Under the pieces are notes generated by a model. The model was not told the DNA's origin. It was given only the letters and a program-made list of their open reading frames with translations, and ran no database searches. A program made the position numbers and the translations under genes. Below are positions 1-8,722 of a stretch of 46,501 nt of DNA, piece by piece. Source of the DNA: a virus; IMG/VR virus record IMGVR_UViG_3300028843_000261, positions 1 to 46,501 of that record; one strand, given 5' to 3'. Numbering within the stretch: position 1 is the first letter of the stretch; each line of letters begins with the position of its first letter.

Positions 1-2
1 AA

Positions 3-299
3 AGAATTGTATTCAAAATAATAGACGATACTGGAGCCGTTGTTGACATCTCGTCTTGGACAAACTTCTTCTTGACTGTAGATCCTGCTCCGAATCCAAC
101 AGACAACACTTCAAAAGTTCTTGAGGTATCTGGATCATTGGCAACAGACGGAACAGATGGCAGAGTGAAGTTTTCGCCAGACGGAAACACCGATGTTGGA
201 GTATATTTTTATGATGCACAGGCGACCGATGCGAACTCTGAAAAAATTACTTTCGCTGAAGGACAATACTCCATAACTCAAGATATAACAAAGGTATAA
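3..299 (+). CDS. Ig-like virion structural protein, C-terminal part (cut by window start)
   Basis: The reading frame is already open at base 3 and ends with TAA at 297-299, so only the last 98 residues are seen. They read as a beta-rich, Ig-like segment: a FKIIDDTGAVVDISSW start, then alternating hydrophobic strands, a GRVKFSPDG turn and a C-terminal YSITQDI strand. This resembles the N-terminal beta domain of BppU-type baseplate or head-fibre proteins. Its place directly before the head-tail connector genes suggests a capsid decoration, head-fibre or late-head protein, but this is inference. An internal ATG at 72 is not a convincing start because the frame continues upstream with sensible sequence. 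Confidence 0.6.
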   Translation, partial: RIVFKIIDDTGAVVDISSWTNFFLTVDPAPNPTDNTSKVLEVSGSLATDGTDGRVKFSPDGNTDVGVYFYDAQATDANSEKITFAEGQYSITQDITKV

Positions 300-303
300 A
301 ATT

Positions 304-750
304 ATGTCTATGGTCGGTTTTTCAGATGGTTATTGTGATGTTGCTTATGCAACCTCTTTACTTGGGACTTCAGCGCCTTGGATTTCAACGACATCTGTCA
401 ATAAAGAAGACTCTTTGCAATGGGGCAGAGTGTATATTGAAAATACATATAAGGTTCCTGTCAATATTTCTGATACAGAAATAAATGATGCTCTTAAAAA
501 TTCCAATGCTATTTTGGCAAACGAGCATCTTAAAAGCGATTTGTTCCTCACCGCAAGAAGCTCCGCTCCAGAAAAAGGTCTTATAGAGAAAACAGTACAG
601 GCAACTCCTGTGAAGTCTACAAAGAAATATGACCCAAACATTTCGTCAGAGTGGCTAGATCCATTCCCTCAAGTGACAGCTATAATGGCGAGCGGTGGAT
701 GGAAAGTGACAAAGGGCGGAATAACAACTGTCCCAATGATTAGAAGATAA
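304..750 (+). CDS. DnaT-like head-tail connector protein
   Basis: 148 residues. The N-terminal half (SDGYCDVAYATSLLG, then WGRVYIENTYK, residues about 8-50) and the helical middle with ANEHL resemble the phage family often annotated as putative DnaT-like ssDNA-binding protein. In phages these proteins sit in the head-tail connector position, so an adaptor role at the portal exit is the likelier function. It starts 4 bases after the preceding stop, and its TAA (748-750) shares its last base with the next ATG. The length suits the family. Assignment rests on sequence pattern and gene order. Confidence 0.65.
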   Translation: MSMVGFSDGYCDVAYATSLLGTSAPWISTTSVNKEDSLQWGRVYIENTYKVPVNISDTEINDALKNSNAILANEHLKSDLFLTARSSAPEKGLIEKTVQATPVKSTKKYDPNISSEWLDPFPQVTAIMASGGWKVTKGGITTVPMIRR

Positions 751-1145
751 TGGGAATACTTTCTGACATACAAGAGGCACTTGCGGAAGCGTTTGACGAT
801 GACTTGTCTGATGTTGTTGTGTCTTTTACATTGACAAAAAAGTCCGATGGGACTTATGATCCCGTCTCTGATACGAAAACCTCTTCAGAGACTTCATACG
901 AAAGTCGTGGTGTGTTTGTCAGCTTTGGCTCTGCCGAAATAGACGGGACAAATATTAAAAGCGAAGACGAGAAGTTGATAGTGAACGGCTCTGATCTTTC
1001 TGTAAACGCTAACATTGACGATGTTGTAAAAACAAGCAATGGACAAAGCTATATAGTTGTAAACTCAACTCCCGTGATGGGTGGCGGTTCGGCTGCGATT
1101 GTTTACATAATCCAGATTAGAAAGAGCGTCAAAAACAGTGGCTGA
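750..1145 (+). CDS. putative head closure / connector protein
   Basis: 131 residues, following the DnaT-like connector with a one-base overlap (TAATG). The protein has an N-terminal helix, a beta strand block (VVVSFTLTKK), a variable loop and a C-terminal strand pair, with a NIDDVVKTSNGQSYIVVNSTPV segment typical of small beta-barrel head-closure (stopper) proteins. Position between connector and tail-completion genes supports head closure, the protein that seals the portal channel and docks the tail. No specific family signature was recognised, so the function is from order and fold impression. Confidence 0.55.
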   Translation: MGILSDIQEALAEAFDDDLSDVVVSFTLTKKSDGTYDPVSDTKTSSETSYESRGVFVSFGSAEIDGTNIKSEDEKLIVNGSDLSVNANIDDVVKTSNGQSYIVVNSTPVMGGGSAAIVYIIQIRKSVKNSG

Positions 1146-1527
1146 TTTATTCAACAAGGCTTTTATAAAAAAGGTTGGAGCGCAGGTCTTGAAGTCTTCA
1201 GTAGACAGAGCTGACAAAATCGCTCTTGAGATTCACAAGGGGCTGGTTCTTGAAACTCCTGTGGATCTTGGTCAAGCTAGAGCTGGATGGAACTTCACTC
1301 TTAACACGATCGACCCTTCAATTCCAAAAAGACCAGCAAAGGGAGCTGCTCGGCTAAAGTCTCCTGCGACAAAACTTCCATCTCCGTCTGCTTCAAAAGC
1401 TGGAGACTCATACAATATCTCAAACTCTGTTGAGCATATTATTTATCTCAATGAGGGTAGTAGCGAGCAGGCCGCAAAGAATTTTGTTGAATCTGTTGTT
1501 AATGATGTTGTGAGTAAATTCAAATGA
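1138..1527 (+). CDS. tail completion / neck protein (HK97 gp10-like)
   Basis: 129 residues with a GTG start at 1138 that overlaps the previous gene by 8 bases. The LVLETPVDLGQARAGWNF segment (residues about 38-55) is the hallmark of HK97 gp10-like minor tail/neck proteins: a helix, a TPVDTG-type turn, then RxGW. The C-terminal NEGSSEQAAKNFVE segment matches the family's closing helix (NEGTSxQAP). The protein probably joins the tail terminator to the head-closure ring. A low-complexity lysine/serine/proline stretch at residues about 65-90 replaces the usual loop. Confidence 0.7.
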   Translation: MADLFNKAFIKKVGAQVLKSSVDRADKIALEIHKGLVLETPVDLGQARAGWNFTLNTIDPSIPKRPAKGAARLKSPATKLPSPSASKAGDSYNISNSVEHIIYLNEGSSEQAAKNFVESVVNDVVSKFK

Positions 1528-1925
1528 GCTTTGAGGTATTAAGGCAGTCGGTCGAGAGCCAGTTTGTTTCAAACTGGACTGACACGACTCTTGACAAAGT
1601 GGACCACGGAGACAATCACGATTTCACTCCTCCTCAGAATTCAGAGTGGGTTCGCATCGTAACCAATGTTATTGGTAGTGAAAACGCACAGCTCGGAGAC
1701 GACTTTCAAAGGATAACTGGGATAATAACGGTTCAATGTTTTGTTCCATCTGGAACAGGAGAGAAAGCAATAAACAGCTTGGTGGATAGCGTCAAGGCTA
1801 TTTTCCAAAACAAAAATTTTGGTGGCGTTAGATGTTTTACGACTACGCCTCTCAGAATTGGTTCTGTCGGTAACTGGTATCAAATAAATGCTAAAACCGA
1901 TTTTCAATACGACGTATTTTCTTAA
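1524..1925 (+). CDS. tail terminator protein
   Basis: 133 residues, ATG overlapping the previous stop by 4 bases (ATGA). It has the alpha/beta pattern of tail terminator proteins (lambda gpU/DUF4128-like): an N-terminal helix, WVRIVTNVI strand, TGIITVQCFVP strand, a long helix of GEKAINSLVDSVKAIF and final strands ending QYDVF. It would cap the tail tube and stop its polymerisation at the correct length. Position between neck protein and major tail protein agrees. Confidence 0.7.
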   Translation: MSFEVLRQSVESQFVSNWTDTTLDKVDHGDNHDFTPPQNSEWVRIVTNVIGSENAQLGDDFQRITGIITVQCFVPSGTGEKAINSLVDSVKAIFQNKNFGGVRCFTTTPLRIGSVGNWYQINAKTDFQYDVFS

Positions 1926-1943
1926 ACTGAGGAGAGTAATCTC

Positions 1944-3122
1944 ATGACAATTGGAACAAGTAATTCAACAACACTTTCCTTTATCAAGGAATTAATAGCT
2001 GGTGAAACTCCAGTAAGCCCTGCATTGCAGCTTTTGCGAATCACCGGAGAGAGCTTGCAGTCTAGCAACTCAACTACTATGTCAGAGGAATTGCGAGATG
2101 ATCGCGCTACTTCTGATCTAGTTCTAACAGATCAGTCAAATGCTGGAGACATAAACTGTGAGTTTAGCTCTGTTGCCTTTGACGAGCTTTTAGAAGGTGC
2201 AATGCTTACAGACTCAACGTGGACTTCCACTGACAACGGAGGCGAGGCAACAATTGCCTCCACCGGAACTGGATTTACTGACTCAGGAAATGGCCTGATC
2301 GCTTCTGGAATACAAGTTGGTCAGTATATAAGTCTGTCTGGATTCACAGACACCACGATAGATGGCTTCTATAGAATAACATCATTGACCGCTGGATCTA
2401 TTGATACGTTCCCTGTTCCTCCTGCTATAGAAGCAGAAGGCGCGACTGTCACCTACAAAGGCCAGACAATAAAAAGTGGAAAAGCAGATCACTCATACAC
2501 CTTCCAAAAAGCGCATAGAGGTGTTTCTCCAGTTGTTTATCAAAACTTCCGTGGTGTTCGTGTTTCGACAATGAACATGGAGCTTTCTGTTGGAGATCTC
2601 GCAAAAGTTTCGTTTGGTCTTTTGGGTGTTAGTGGTGACGTCACAGAAAGTATAATCGCCGGACAAACAGAGCTGGCAAAGCACACAAATGATATTATGA
2701 ATGCAGTTGGAGATGTCACCAATATTAGCGCAGTTGGGGTTGGCATTTCTACCGTAATACGATTCACGTCATTGACTTTGTCTTATGACAATGCTCTGCG
2801 TGAATTAAAAGCTCTTGGAACACTTGGAAGTATTGATGTTGTCGCTGGAACAATCGTAGCGAACGCAACTATCAATCCGTACTTTGAAGATAAAGAGCTA
2901 TTAGAATCGTTTCTTAATAACGGAGCGTTCTCTCTGTCTTGGCAACTGAGTTCTTCTGACGGTTACGATTACATTTTCACTCTTCCAAATGTTAAATTTA
3001 GTACGCAGAACTTGGCGGCGGGAAGCAAAGATACTGACATGATTGTGGAAAGCGAAGTTCAGGCTATTCTTGATCCTGTTTCGTTGGTAACAGCGATGAG
3101 GATTGATCGCTTCACTCCGTAA
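1944..3122 (+). CDS. major tail (tube) protein
   Basis: 392 residues. The N-terminal segment with IKELIAGETPVSPALQ, SSNSTTMSEELRDDRATSDLV and NAGDINCEFS (residues about 12-80) is typical of the phage tail tube protein family. It is followed by an inserted domain (about 95-185), then the conserved strand with TFQKAHRGV and the final tube-fold strands. At 392 residues it is longer than a minimal tube protein. The glycine/threonine-rich insert at about 95-170 may be an Ig-like or surface domain. It would form stacked hexamers making the tail shaft. A GGAG ribosome site (1930-1933) precedes the ATG. Confidence 0.78.
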   Translation: MTIGTSNSTTLSFIKELIAGETPVSPALQLLRITGESLQSSNSTTMSEELRDDRATSDLVLTDQSNAGDINCEFSSVAFDELLEGAMLTDSTWTSTDNGGEATIASTGTGFTDSGNGLIASGIQVGQYISLSGFTDTTIDGFYRITSLTAGSIDTFPVPPAIEAEGATVTYKGQTIKSGKADHSYTFQKAHRGVSPVVYQNFRGVRVSTMNMELSVGDLAKVSFGLLGVSGDVTESIIAGQTELAKHTNDIMNAVGDVTNISAVGVGISTVIRFTSLTLSYDNALRELKALGTLGSIDVVAGTIVANATINPYFEDKELLESFLNNGAFSLSWQLSSSDGYDYIFTLPNVKFSTQNLAAGSKDTDMIVESEVQAILDPVSLVTAMRIDRFTP

Positions 3123-3125
3123 AAA

Positions 3126-3197
3126 GTTTGACTGTGGATAGCCGCGTTGCTCCTAGGTTTTGCGGTGAAAAGTGAGCCTGACACCTTCCACGGTCAA
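3126..3197 (+). ncRNA. structured intergenic RNA element between tail tube and chaperone genes
   Basis: The 108-base gap between the tail tube stop and the chaperone start contains a long inverted repeat: 3128-3138 pairs with 3187-3197 over 11 positions with one G-U. Inside it, GCCGC (3141-3145) can pair with GCGGT (3162-3166), and GGTG (3164-3167) can alternatively pair with CACC (3182-3185). There is no U-run after the outer stem, so a simple terminator is unlikely. It could be a branched RNA that sets the expression ratio of tube to chaperone, a processing site or a stability element. Confidence 0.45.
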
Positions 3198-3230
3198 TTC
3201 ATTCAGGAATATATTTAACAGGGAAATATT

Positions 3231-3638
3231 ATGGACATTTTAGATTTACAGACCGACCTAGAAGCAGCTGAAGAAGGAACGTGGTTTCCATTTGGTGAAG
3301 ATTGCCAAATAAAGATCGCTCAGTGGGCTAACAAAAAGCACAAAAAGTTTTTGCGGAATATGTATAGCAAGCATGGTCGTAAAATAGAAGCTGGAGCGGT
3401 CACTGACGGACAAGCAAGCAAGTTGATGCGGCCTCAGTGGGTTTTCATTGTGAAAGACTGGGAAGGAATTACAGAAGGAGGCAATGACTTTCCGTTTAAC
3501 GAAGACAATGTTTTGCAACTCGCCTCCGACAAGCGATACGATAGCTTTTTCAAAAAAATTGAGCTTATTTCAAAAGAGGAGGAGAACTATCGCGAGACCA
3601 ACATCAAAGAGTTGGGGGAAGACTCTCCGACTACTTAG
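3231..3638 (+). CDS. tail assembly chaperone, short form (gpG-like)
   Basis: 135 residues between tail tube and tape measure genes, exactly where lambda gpG-type tail assembly chaperones sit. The protein is acidic to mixed and mainly helical, with EGTWFPFGEDCQIKIAQW near the start, as in many gpG-like proteins. In lambda the short form binds the tape measure and recruits tube subunits, and is absent from the virion. Its stop at 3636-3638 can be bypassed by a -1 shift near 3614-3620 into an overlapping open frame that ends at 3934. Confidence 0.75.
   Translation: MDILDLQTDLEAAEEGTWFPFGEDCQIKIAQWANKKHKKFLRNMYSKHGRKIEAGAVTDGQASKLMRPQWVFIVKDWEGITEGGNDFPFNEDNVLQLASDKRYDSFFKKIELISKEEENYRETNIKELGEDSPTT
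3614..3620 (+). other. probable -1 ribosomal frameshift site
   Basis: In the chaperone frame the bases read as codons TTG GGG GAA, giving G-GGG-GAA at 3614-3620. A glycine tRNA on GGG can slip back onto GGG (3614-3616) with full pairing. The -1 frame is open from 3563 to 3934 and continues with protein-like sequence past the short-form stop. The A-site re-pairing (GAA to GGA) is imperfect, so the exact slip codon is uncertain, but it must lie between 3563 and 3637. Confidence 0.55.
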
Positions 3639-3934
3639 TTTGGTCAGTTCGATGGTCGGAGGAAGAGGAAACTCTTGAGAAAATATATATGGTGACAGGG
3701 AAGTTGCCAAAGGCTCTTGAGGAAAGACCAGTTGTTACCCCATTGCTTTTACAATACATACAGGCATTCGCTTTTTTAAGGGAGTTCAGGGACGAAAGAG
3801 GTATTATAGGATTGAGCGACATACTCAGTTACGCAAAGGAGATTGCAGAGGACGACCCGCTTCAGTTTGCCAAAATAATTTCTGTTGCAAATAGATTTTT
3901 TTTGGCAGCCCTAAACGAAAGCAAAGAGATTTAA
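3617..3934 (+). CDS. tail assembly chaperone, frameshift extension (gpT-like part of gpGT)
   Basis: This -1 frame gives about 105 residues that fuse to the chaperone if the ribosome slips near 3614-3620. The region just after the slip (GRLSDYLVWSVRWSEEEE, then LEKIYMVTGKLP) lies upstream of the first ATG at 3689 and still reads like good protein. That argues for a fusion rather than an independent gene starting at 3689. The rest (PVVTPLLLQYIQAFAFLREF, FFLAALNE) is helical. By analogy with lambda gpGT, the T-like part would contact the tube protein while the G part holds the tape measure. Expected fused length is about 234 residues. Confidence 0.65.
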   Translation, partial: GRLSDYLVWSVRWSEEEETLEKIYMVTGKLPKALEERPVVTPLLLQYIQAFAFLREFRDERGIIGLSDILSYAKEIAEDDPLQFAKIISVANRFFLAALNESKEI

Positions 3935-3943
3935 GAGGAAAGG

Positions 3944-6900
3944 ATGGAATTAAATTCGCTAGTAAATGTTAAAATCGAAACTGATTCTGGACAGAAGTCT
4001 AAGAAGATCGTTGACGATCTGAAAAAGATCGAGAAGGGAAACGACAAGCTGCAAAAAGAGCTTAAAGAAACCTCAAAAGTCTCAGCAGAATCTGGCGCAA
4101 GAATCGCAAAGTCTACTGGCGAAGTTGACAAGCGTTTTAAGAAAATGGCGAAGAGCGCAAAGTCGGCAAACGACTCTATACACGGACTTTCCGGAGGAGC
4201 TAAAAGCCTAAAAACTTCTTTTAGTGGATTCGCAAAACTAGGAATCGCCTCTGCAATAGCTGCGATTGGGATAGCTGTGCTCGGAACCGCTGCAAAGTTT
4301 AAGGAGTTCGATCAGTCAATTGCGAACCTTTCTGCAATCACCGGAGCAACCGGAAAAGATCTTGAGTTTTACTCAGACAAAGCTAGGGAAATGGGAAAAG
4401 TTACAACTCTTTCCGCCTCTGAAGTTGCTCAAGCCTTCCAACTAGTGGCCAGTGCAAAGCCCGATTTGCTTTCCAGCAAAGAAGCTCTCGCCCTTGTAAC
4501 TGCTGAAGCGATAACTCTTGCGGAGGCCGCAGGAATTTCGGTTCCTGAAGCCGCAAACACTATGGCCAGTGCATTAAATCAATTTGGTGCTGAAGCTGAT
4601 CAAGCCGCGAGATTCACAAACGTCTTGGCCGCTGGCTCTAAATTCGGTGCGGCCTCAATAGCAGAAATGGGCGAGTCTTTGAAATTCGCTGGAGTTGTTT
4701 CTTCAACTTTCAAGTTAAGTTTTGAAGAAACAAATGCGGCATTGCAAATTTTTTCTACAAACGCAATCAAAGGCGGAGAAGCTGGAACACAGTTAAGAGG
4801 CGTTTTGTTGGCGCTCGAAACAAAAATGAGCGACGAGTTTAAGCCTTCTGTAGTAGGGCTAGAAAAGGCCTTGCAAAATCTTGGTGAGGCGAACTTAACT
4901 TCGGCGGAAAAAGTAAAACTGTTCGGCAATAGAAACTTGGTCGCTGGAGAAATTCTTGTAAAAAGCGTTCAGGCGATAGATGGAAACGCTTCCGCTCTTG
5001 CAACGCTTACGGAAAATATAACTGGAACTTCAATAGCACAAGAACAAGCAGCAACGAAAACAGACACTCTTGACGGAGCAATGAAGCGTCTTGGTTCTGC
5101 AGCTGAAGAGCTTTCTCTTGTTATGTCCGTTGACACCGGATTGGGAAGAGCTCTAACATTTTTGGTTGATGGACTTGCAGCTTTCGTTAACGGCATAAGT
5201 TTTGCGGTTGGCGGCGTTATCGACCTCACAAAATTCTTGTGGGATTTAAGTGGTGCTGGTGAATTCTTGTCAGAAACTTTTGGAGGAGCGGCCGTATCGT
5301 CAAAGGACTTTTTTGACAATTTAGATATAGTTCGCATTTTGGTCGGCGGCGAAATGGTAAAAGGATTCTTATTCTTAGGACAGACGGTCGAGACCGTATT
5401 TGAAGTAATATCTAACGAAGTCAACAAAGTAAAAAACAACATCCTCTCAATGATGAAAGTCTTAGTTGACTTGGCAAAAATTGGAGGGAAAGCTTTTGAT
5501 AAAATGTTTGGAACTGGCGCTGCCAAGAAAATTGAAAAGTTCGGAAAAGAAATTGATGATTTGCGCTCACCAACAAAGAGTCTTGGCGATGTTGTAAAAG
5601 ATACTGCCAAAAAATACGATGAATTGAGACTTGAGGTTGACAAGTCCACAGAAGCAGCAATTGAGTTTCGCGACGCTGGAGAAGAGGCGGCGTCAACAAC
5701 GGAGGATTTAAAAGACGAGGTCGAATTGGCCGCTGAAGAATTGGACGGTCTTTCAGACTCTCTTCAGGACGTTCTTGACAAGCTTGATGAAGAAATAGCG
5801 GCAGTAGGCAGGACAAACGAGGAGCAGAAATTATATAATGCTTTGAAAGACGCTGGAGTCGCCGCGAACACCGCAGAAGGAAGATCTATTCAAAGAAAGG
5901 TTATGGAGCTGCGAATAGAACAACAAAATCTTGAATGGATAAACGAGATAAAAGATATAAGTATTAAAAAGTCCGGAGAGGCAGAAAAAGCCGCTGTTAA
6001 GTCTGCTGAAAACTCTGCAAAGGCAGCAACAGAAGCGGCGAAGGAAACAGAAAAAGCGTGGCTGGAAGGCCGCGACGGAATGACAGACTTCTTTGTAGAC
6101 ATGGCGCAAAATGGTAGCGACGCTTTTAGCGGAATCCTTGACGGTTTTAAAAACATGCTTATAAAGATGGCTGCTCAGGCGGCATCAAACGGAATAATGC
6201 AATTATTATTCGGTGGAGGTGGCGCTGTCGGCGGGTCAATTCTTTCGCAAGGAGCAAGCTTGCTGTCCGGAGGAGGTGGTGGACTTTCATCACTGATTAG
6301 TGGAGGCTCTTCTGTAAGCTCTCTGTTTTCTGGCGGGATTTCTGGAATTGGGACTAGCATAAGTTCGCTTGGGGTGAATGGATTTAATGCACTGTCTGGA
6401 CTAGGGACAACAGGAACATCGGTCGCTCAAGGAATCGCAGGGGTCGGTCAAAATGTAAACGGTCTTTTTGGCAGCACAGGAAATCTCGGAGCCGACTTTG
6501 TAACTGGAGGAATTGCCACAGCCGGAGCGGGGATAGCTGGCAACTTTTTGGGCAATGCCGTATTTGGTGATTCTAAAAATGGCTCGACCGGAGGGTCTAT
6601 CGGGGCGGTTGTTGGAGGTGTTGTTGGCTCTATAATTCCGGTGATTGGAACCGCATTGGGAGCGGCGATAGGTGGCTTCCTTGGAAACGGAATAGGTAGC
6701 CTGATCGGTGGAAAAAGCAATAATTCTGCCATATCAGAATTTGATTTTGGAACCGGACAGATTAGTTCCAGAGGGGTCGGCGAATTCGATCAAAAAAATC
6801 TTGACGCTGTTGACTCTATAGTTCTTGCGCTAAAAGACTTTTCTGATGTACTAGGCGGATCAAGCTTTTCAGGGAAGGTCAGGGTTGGAAATGTATCTGG

Positions 6901-7810
6901 TTTTAAATTGGACGGAGAAAAGTTTGATAGCGCTTTGGAGCTTGTGGAAGCTGGAATGGACAAAATAATAAAAAGCTCTGAAGCGCTAACTCCAGCAATG
7001 AAAACTCTGGCTTTAGAGTTTGAGGGATCTGCTCAAGAGCTTTTGCCTTTCGTTTCTAATTTAAGGGCAATATCAGAGCTAACAGAGTCTAATAATGTAA
7101 AACAAATTGTTGAAGACTTTAATTCAGCAATGATAGAGTCCGAAAAAATAGCAGAGCTTTCCGGAAACTCTTTAATGAGCGTTTACAGGACTCAGCTTTC
7201 TGCCGTGAAGGATATTACTGTAGCTTATGACGGAACGGCACTTGCAACAGAAACTCTTGCCGCAGGACTACTAGCAACAAAGCAAGCTGCTGGAGCTTTG
7301 GCGATTGGAGTTTTACAGCTTCAGCAAAGCTTGGGAAATCTTCTAGAAGGCTCCGCGCAAAGCATTAGAGACTCTGTAAAAACTGAAAAAGAAGTTTTGT
7401 CAGATGCAAGAACAGAGAGGAATCAATTAAGACAGTCGTTGAGGTCTTTAACCTCTCCCGAAGAAATTCAGCAAGCGGCCACGGAAATCGCAAGGCTCAA
7501 TAGGGTTTTGTTTGATGCGTTAAGTGAAGAGCAACAATTAGTGAACGCTGAAAAATTCGCATCTTTTGTTGACCGCACAAACGAAATTGCTCAATCGCAG
7601 TTATCAAAAGTTCTTAATGAACTTAGCAGATCACAAGATAGAATTAATGCAGATGCTAGAAGAGCAATGCGAGAAACCGCAGACAAAACCGCAGCTTCAG
7701 CAAACACTTTTCTTGATGCTGCTGAATTAATCACAAGGGCAGCAAACGTCTTGGCAAACAGCTTATCGTCTGGCTCTTCATTCTCACCGAGAGTTGTAGG
7801 GGAAGTTTAA
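3944..7810 (+). CDS. tail tape measure protein
   Basis: 1288 residues, the longest gene in the window. An N-terminal basic coiled coil (about 1-75) is followed by a hydrophobic segment (about 95-115) and the conserved phage tail tape measure domain. That domain has FKEFDQSIANLSAITGATGK, AMGKVTTLSASEVAQAF-type sequence, GISVPEAANTMASALNQFG and GTQLRGVLLALE (about 115-310). A second hydrophobic patch is at about 405-430, and a glycine-rich hydrophobic stretch at about 750-925 may insert into the membrane during DNA ejection. The C-terminal part is again helical. The protein sets tail length and helps DNA entry. It has a GAGGAAAGG ribosome site and a 9-base gap after the chaperone. Confidence 0.9.
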   Translation: MELNSLVNVKIETDSGQKSKKIVDDLKKIEKGNDKLQKELKETSKVSAESGARIAKSTGEVDKRFKKMAKSAKSANDSIHGLSGGAKSLKTSFSGFAKLGIASAIAAIGIAVLGTAAKFKEFDQSIANLSAITGATGKDLEFYSDKAREMGKVTTLSASEVAQAFQLVASAKPDLLSSKEALALVTAEAITLAEAAGISVPEAANTMASALNQFGAEADQAARFTNVLAAGSKFGAASIAEMGESLKFAGVVSSTFKLSFEETNAALQIFSTNAIKGGEAGTQLRGVLLALETKMSDEFKPSVVGLEKALQNLGEANLTSAEKVKLFGNRNLVAGEILVKSVQAIDGNASALATLTENITGTSIAQEQAATKTDTLDGAMKRLGSAAEELSLVMSVDTGLGRALTFLVDGLAAFVNGISFAVGGVIDLTKFLWDLSGAGEFLSETFGGAAVSSKDFFDNLDIVRILVGGEMVKGFLFLGQTVETVFEVISNEVNKVKNNILSMMKVLVDLAKIGGKAFDKMFGTGAAKKIEKFGKEIDDLRSPTKSLGDVVKDTAKKYDELRLEVDKSTEAAIEFRDAGEEAASTTEDLKDEVELAAEELDGLSDSLQDVLDKLDEEIAAVGRTNEEQKLYNALKDAGVAANTAEGRSIQRKVMELRIEQQNLEWINEIKDISIKKSGEAEKAAVKSAENSAKAATEAAKETEKAWLEGRDGMTDFFVDMAQNGSDAFSGILDGFKNMLIKMAAQAASNGIMQLLFGGGGAVGGSILSQGASLLSGGGGGLSSLISGGSSVSSLFSGGISGIGTSISSLGVNGFNALSGLGTTGTSVAQGIAGVGQNVNGLFGSTGNLGADFVTGGIATAGAGIAGNFLGNAVFGDSKNGSTGGSIGAVVGGVVGSIIPVIGTALGAAIGGFLGNGIGSLIGGKSNNSAISEFDFGTGQISSRGVGEFDQKNLDAVDSIVLALKDFSDVLGGSSFSGKVRVGNVSGFKLDGEKFDSALELVEAGMDKIIKSSEALTPAMKTLALEFEGSAQELLPFVSNLRAISELTESNNVKQIVEDFNSAMIESEKIAELSGNSLMSVYRTQLSAVKDITVAYDGTALATETLAAGLLATKQAAGALAIGVLQLQQSLGNLLEGSAQSIRDSVKTEKEVLSDARTERNQLRQSLRSLTSPEEIQQAATEIARLNRVLFDALSEEQQLVNAEKFASFVDRTNEIAQSQLSKVLNELSRSQDRINADARRAMRETADKTAASANTFLDAAELITRAANVLANSLSSGSSFSPRVVGEV

Positions 7811-7811
7811 A

Positions 7812-8150
7812 ATGGCAATCGTTTTCCCACTTAGCACTTATCGTCTTTCTCCAAAGACCGCATTTGAAGACGTAGACTCAATATCTAGAAGCGAATTCAG
7901 TGATGGGTCTATGGCGATTAGAGAGATCGGAGCCTCTGACTACAGGATAATACAATGCAAGTTTGTGGAAATGTATTTGCAGGAGGCTGACGACTTTGCT
8001 CAGTATGTTAGAGACAACAAAGCACAGGAATTTGATTTTGTTTATCTTGCAAAAACTTATCGCGGTTATATTTGGTCTGCTCCAAAAACAACTTTTGAAT
8101 CTGGGAATGTAGCACTAGTTAGCTTTTCGTTCCGTGGAGTGTTGACGTGA
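7812..8150 (+). CDS. minor tail protein, lambda gpM-like (distal tail)
   Basis: 112 residues, one base after the tape measure stop. Pattern and position match gpM-type small tail-tip proteins: an N-terminal FPLSTYRLSP, a central IQCKFVEMYLQEADDFAQYVRDN helix (the usual integrate-over-a-field-of-data region of these proteins), and a C-terminal strand ending in a short VSFSFRG. Such proteins form the first ring below the tube and start tip assembly. No catalytic motif is visible. Confidence 0.6.
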   Translation: MAIVFPLSTYRLSPKTAFEDVDSISRSEFSDGSMAIREIGASDYRIIQCKFVEMYLQEADDFAQYVRDNKAQEFDFVYLAKTYRGYIWSAPKTTFESGNVALVSFSFRGVLT

Positions 8151-8722
8151 GTCTTTACGATACTCTTGGCGACTTGACAGCGCAACAGATTTCAATACTG
8201 TCAAGCGGAGCGACAAAGCCAATAATGATAATGAAAATACTCCACGGAGCAAGCGAAGAATATATTTCTTTCAATGGCAATTTGGAATTCGATTCTCAAA
8301 GCTACATCGGTGGCCAAGCCTCAATAAGCGGAATGAAGCTTCATCAGTCTGCCAGCATAGAGTTAAACGCAACTCCTGTTAGAATTGGAGAAGTACAGTC
8401 TTCAAGATGGAGGAACGGACACTGCAAGATATATTTTATAATTGCTCCAATTGGAACCCCAATGACGTTTAGTCTATCAGACGCAATAGTTGTCCTTGAT
8501 GGAAAAATAGATTCTTCAAATTACGATGACAAAAACTCTTCTATAAATATGAAAATTCTTCATAGAGCTTTGTCTGGAGCGCTGATCCCTCCTTTTAGAT
8601 TCAATCAGTTTTGCAATCACATGCCTACAACTGGCGATAATTTAAATTGGGGAACTGGAGCTTTACAAAATGTAGATTCACCTAGAGAATTGGTATTAGG
8701 AACTCAAGGAGGGGTCAGATAA
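8147..8722 (+). CDS. minor tail-tip protein, gpL/DUF2163-like position
   Basis: 191 residues, GTG start overlapping the previous stop by 4 bases (GTGA). The sequence is beta-rich (IMIMKILHGASEEYISFNG, DAIVVLDGKIDSS) and ends with a small cysteine-containing motif in FRFNQFCNHMPTTGDNL. Lambda gpL-like hub-adaptor proteins have C-terminal cysteines for a metal or Fe-S site, but only one cysteine is visible here, so such a site is unlikely. Gene order (after a gpM-like gene, before the hub) is the main support for a tail-tip adaptor role. Confidence 0.5.
   Translation: MSLYDTLGDLTAQQISILSSGATKPIMIMKILHGASEEYISFNGNLEFDSQSYIGGQASISGMKLHQSASIELNATPVRIGEVQSSRWRNGHCKIYFIIAPIGTPMTFSLSDAIVVLDGKIDSSNYDDKNSSINMKILHRALSGALIPPFRFNQFCNHMPTTGDNLNWGTGALQNVDSPRELVLGTQGGVR

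Noticed and set aside
4969-5649. Leftward open frame of 226 codons inside the tape measure gene
   Set aside because: It is antisense to a strong, well-recognised gene; its sequence is low-complexity Ser/Pro/Phe, as expected for the reverse of Lys/Glu-rich codons.
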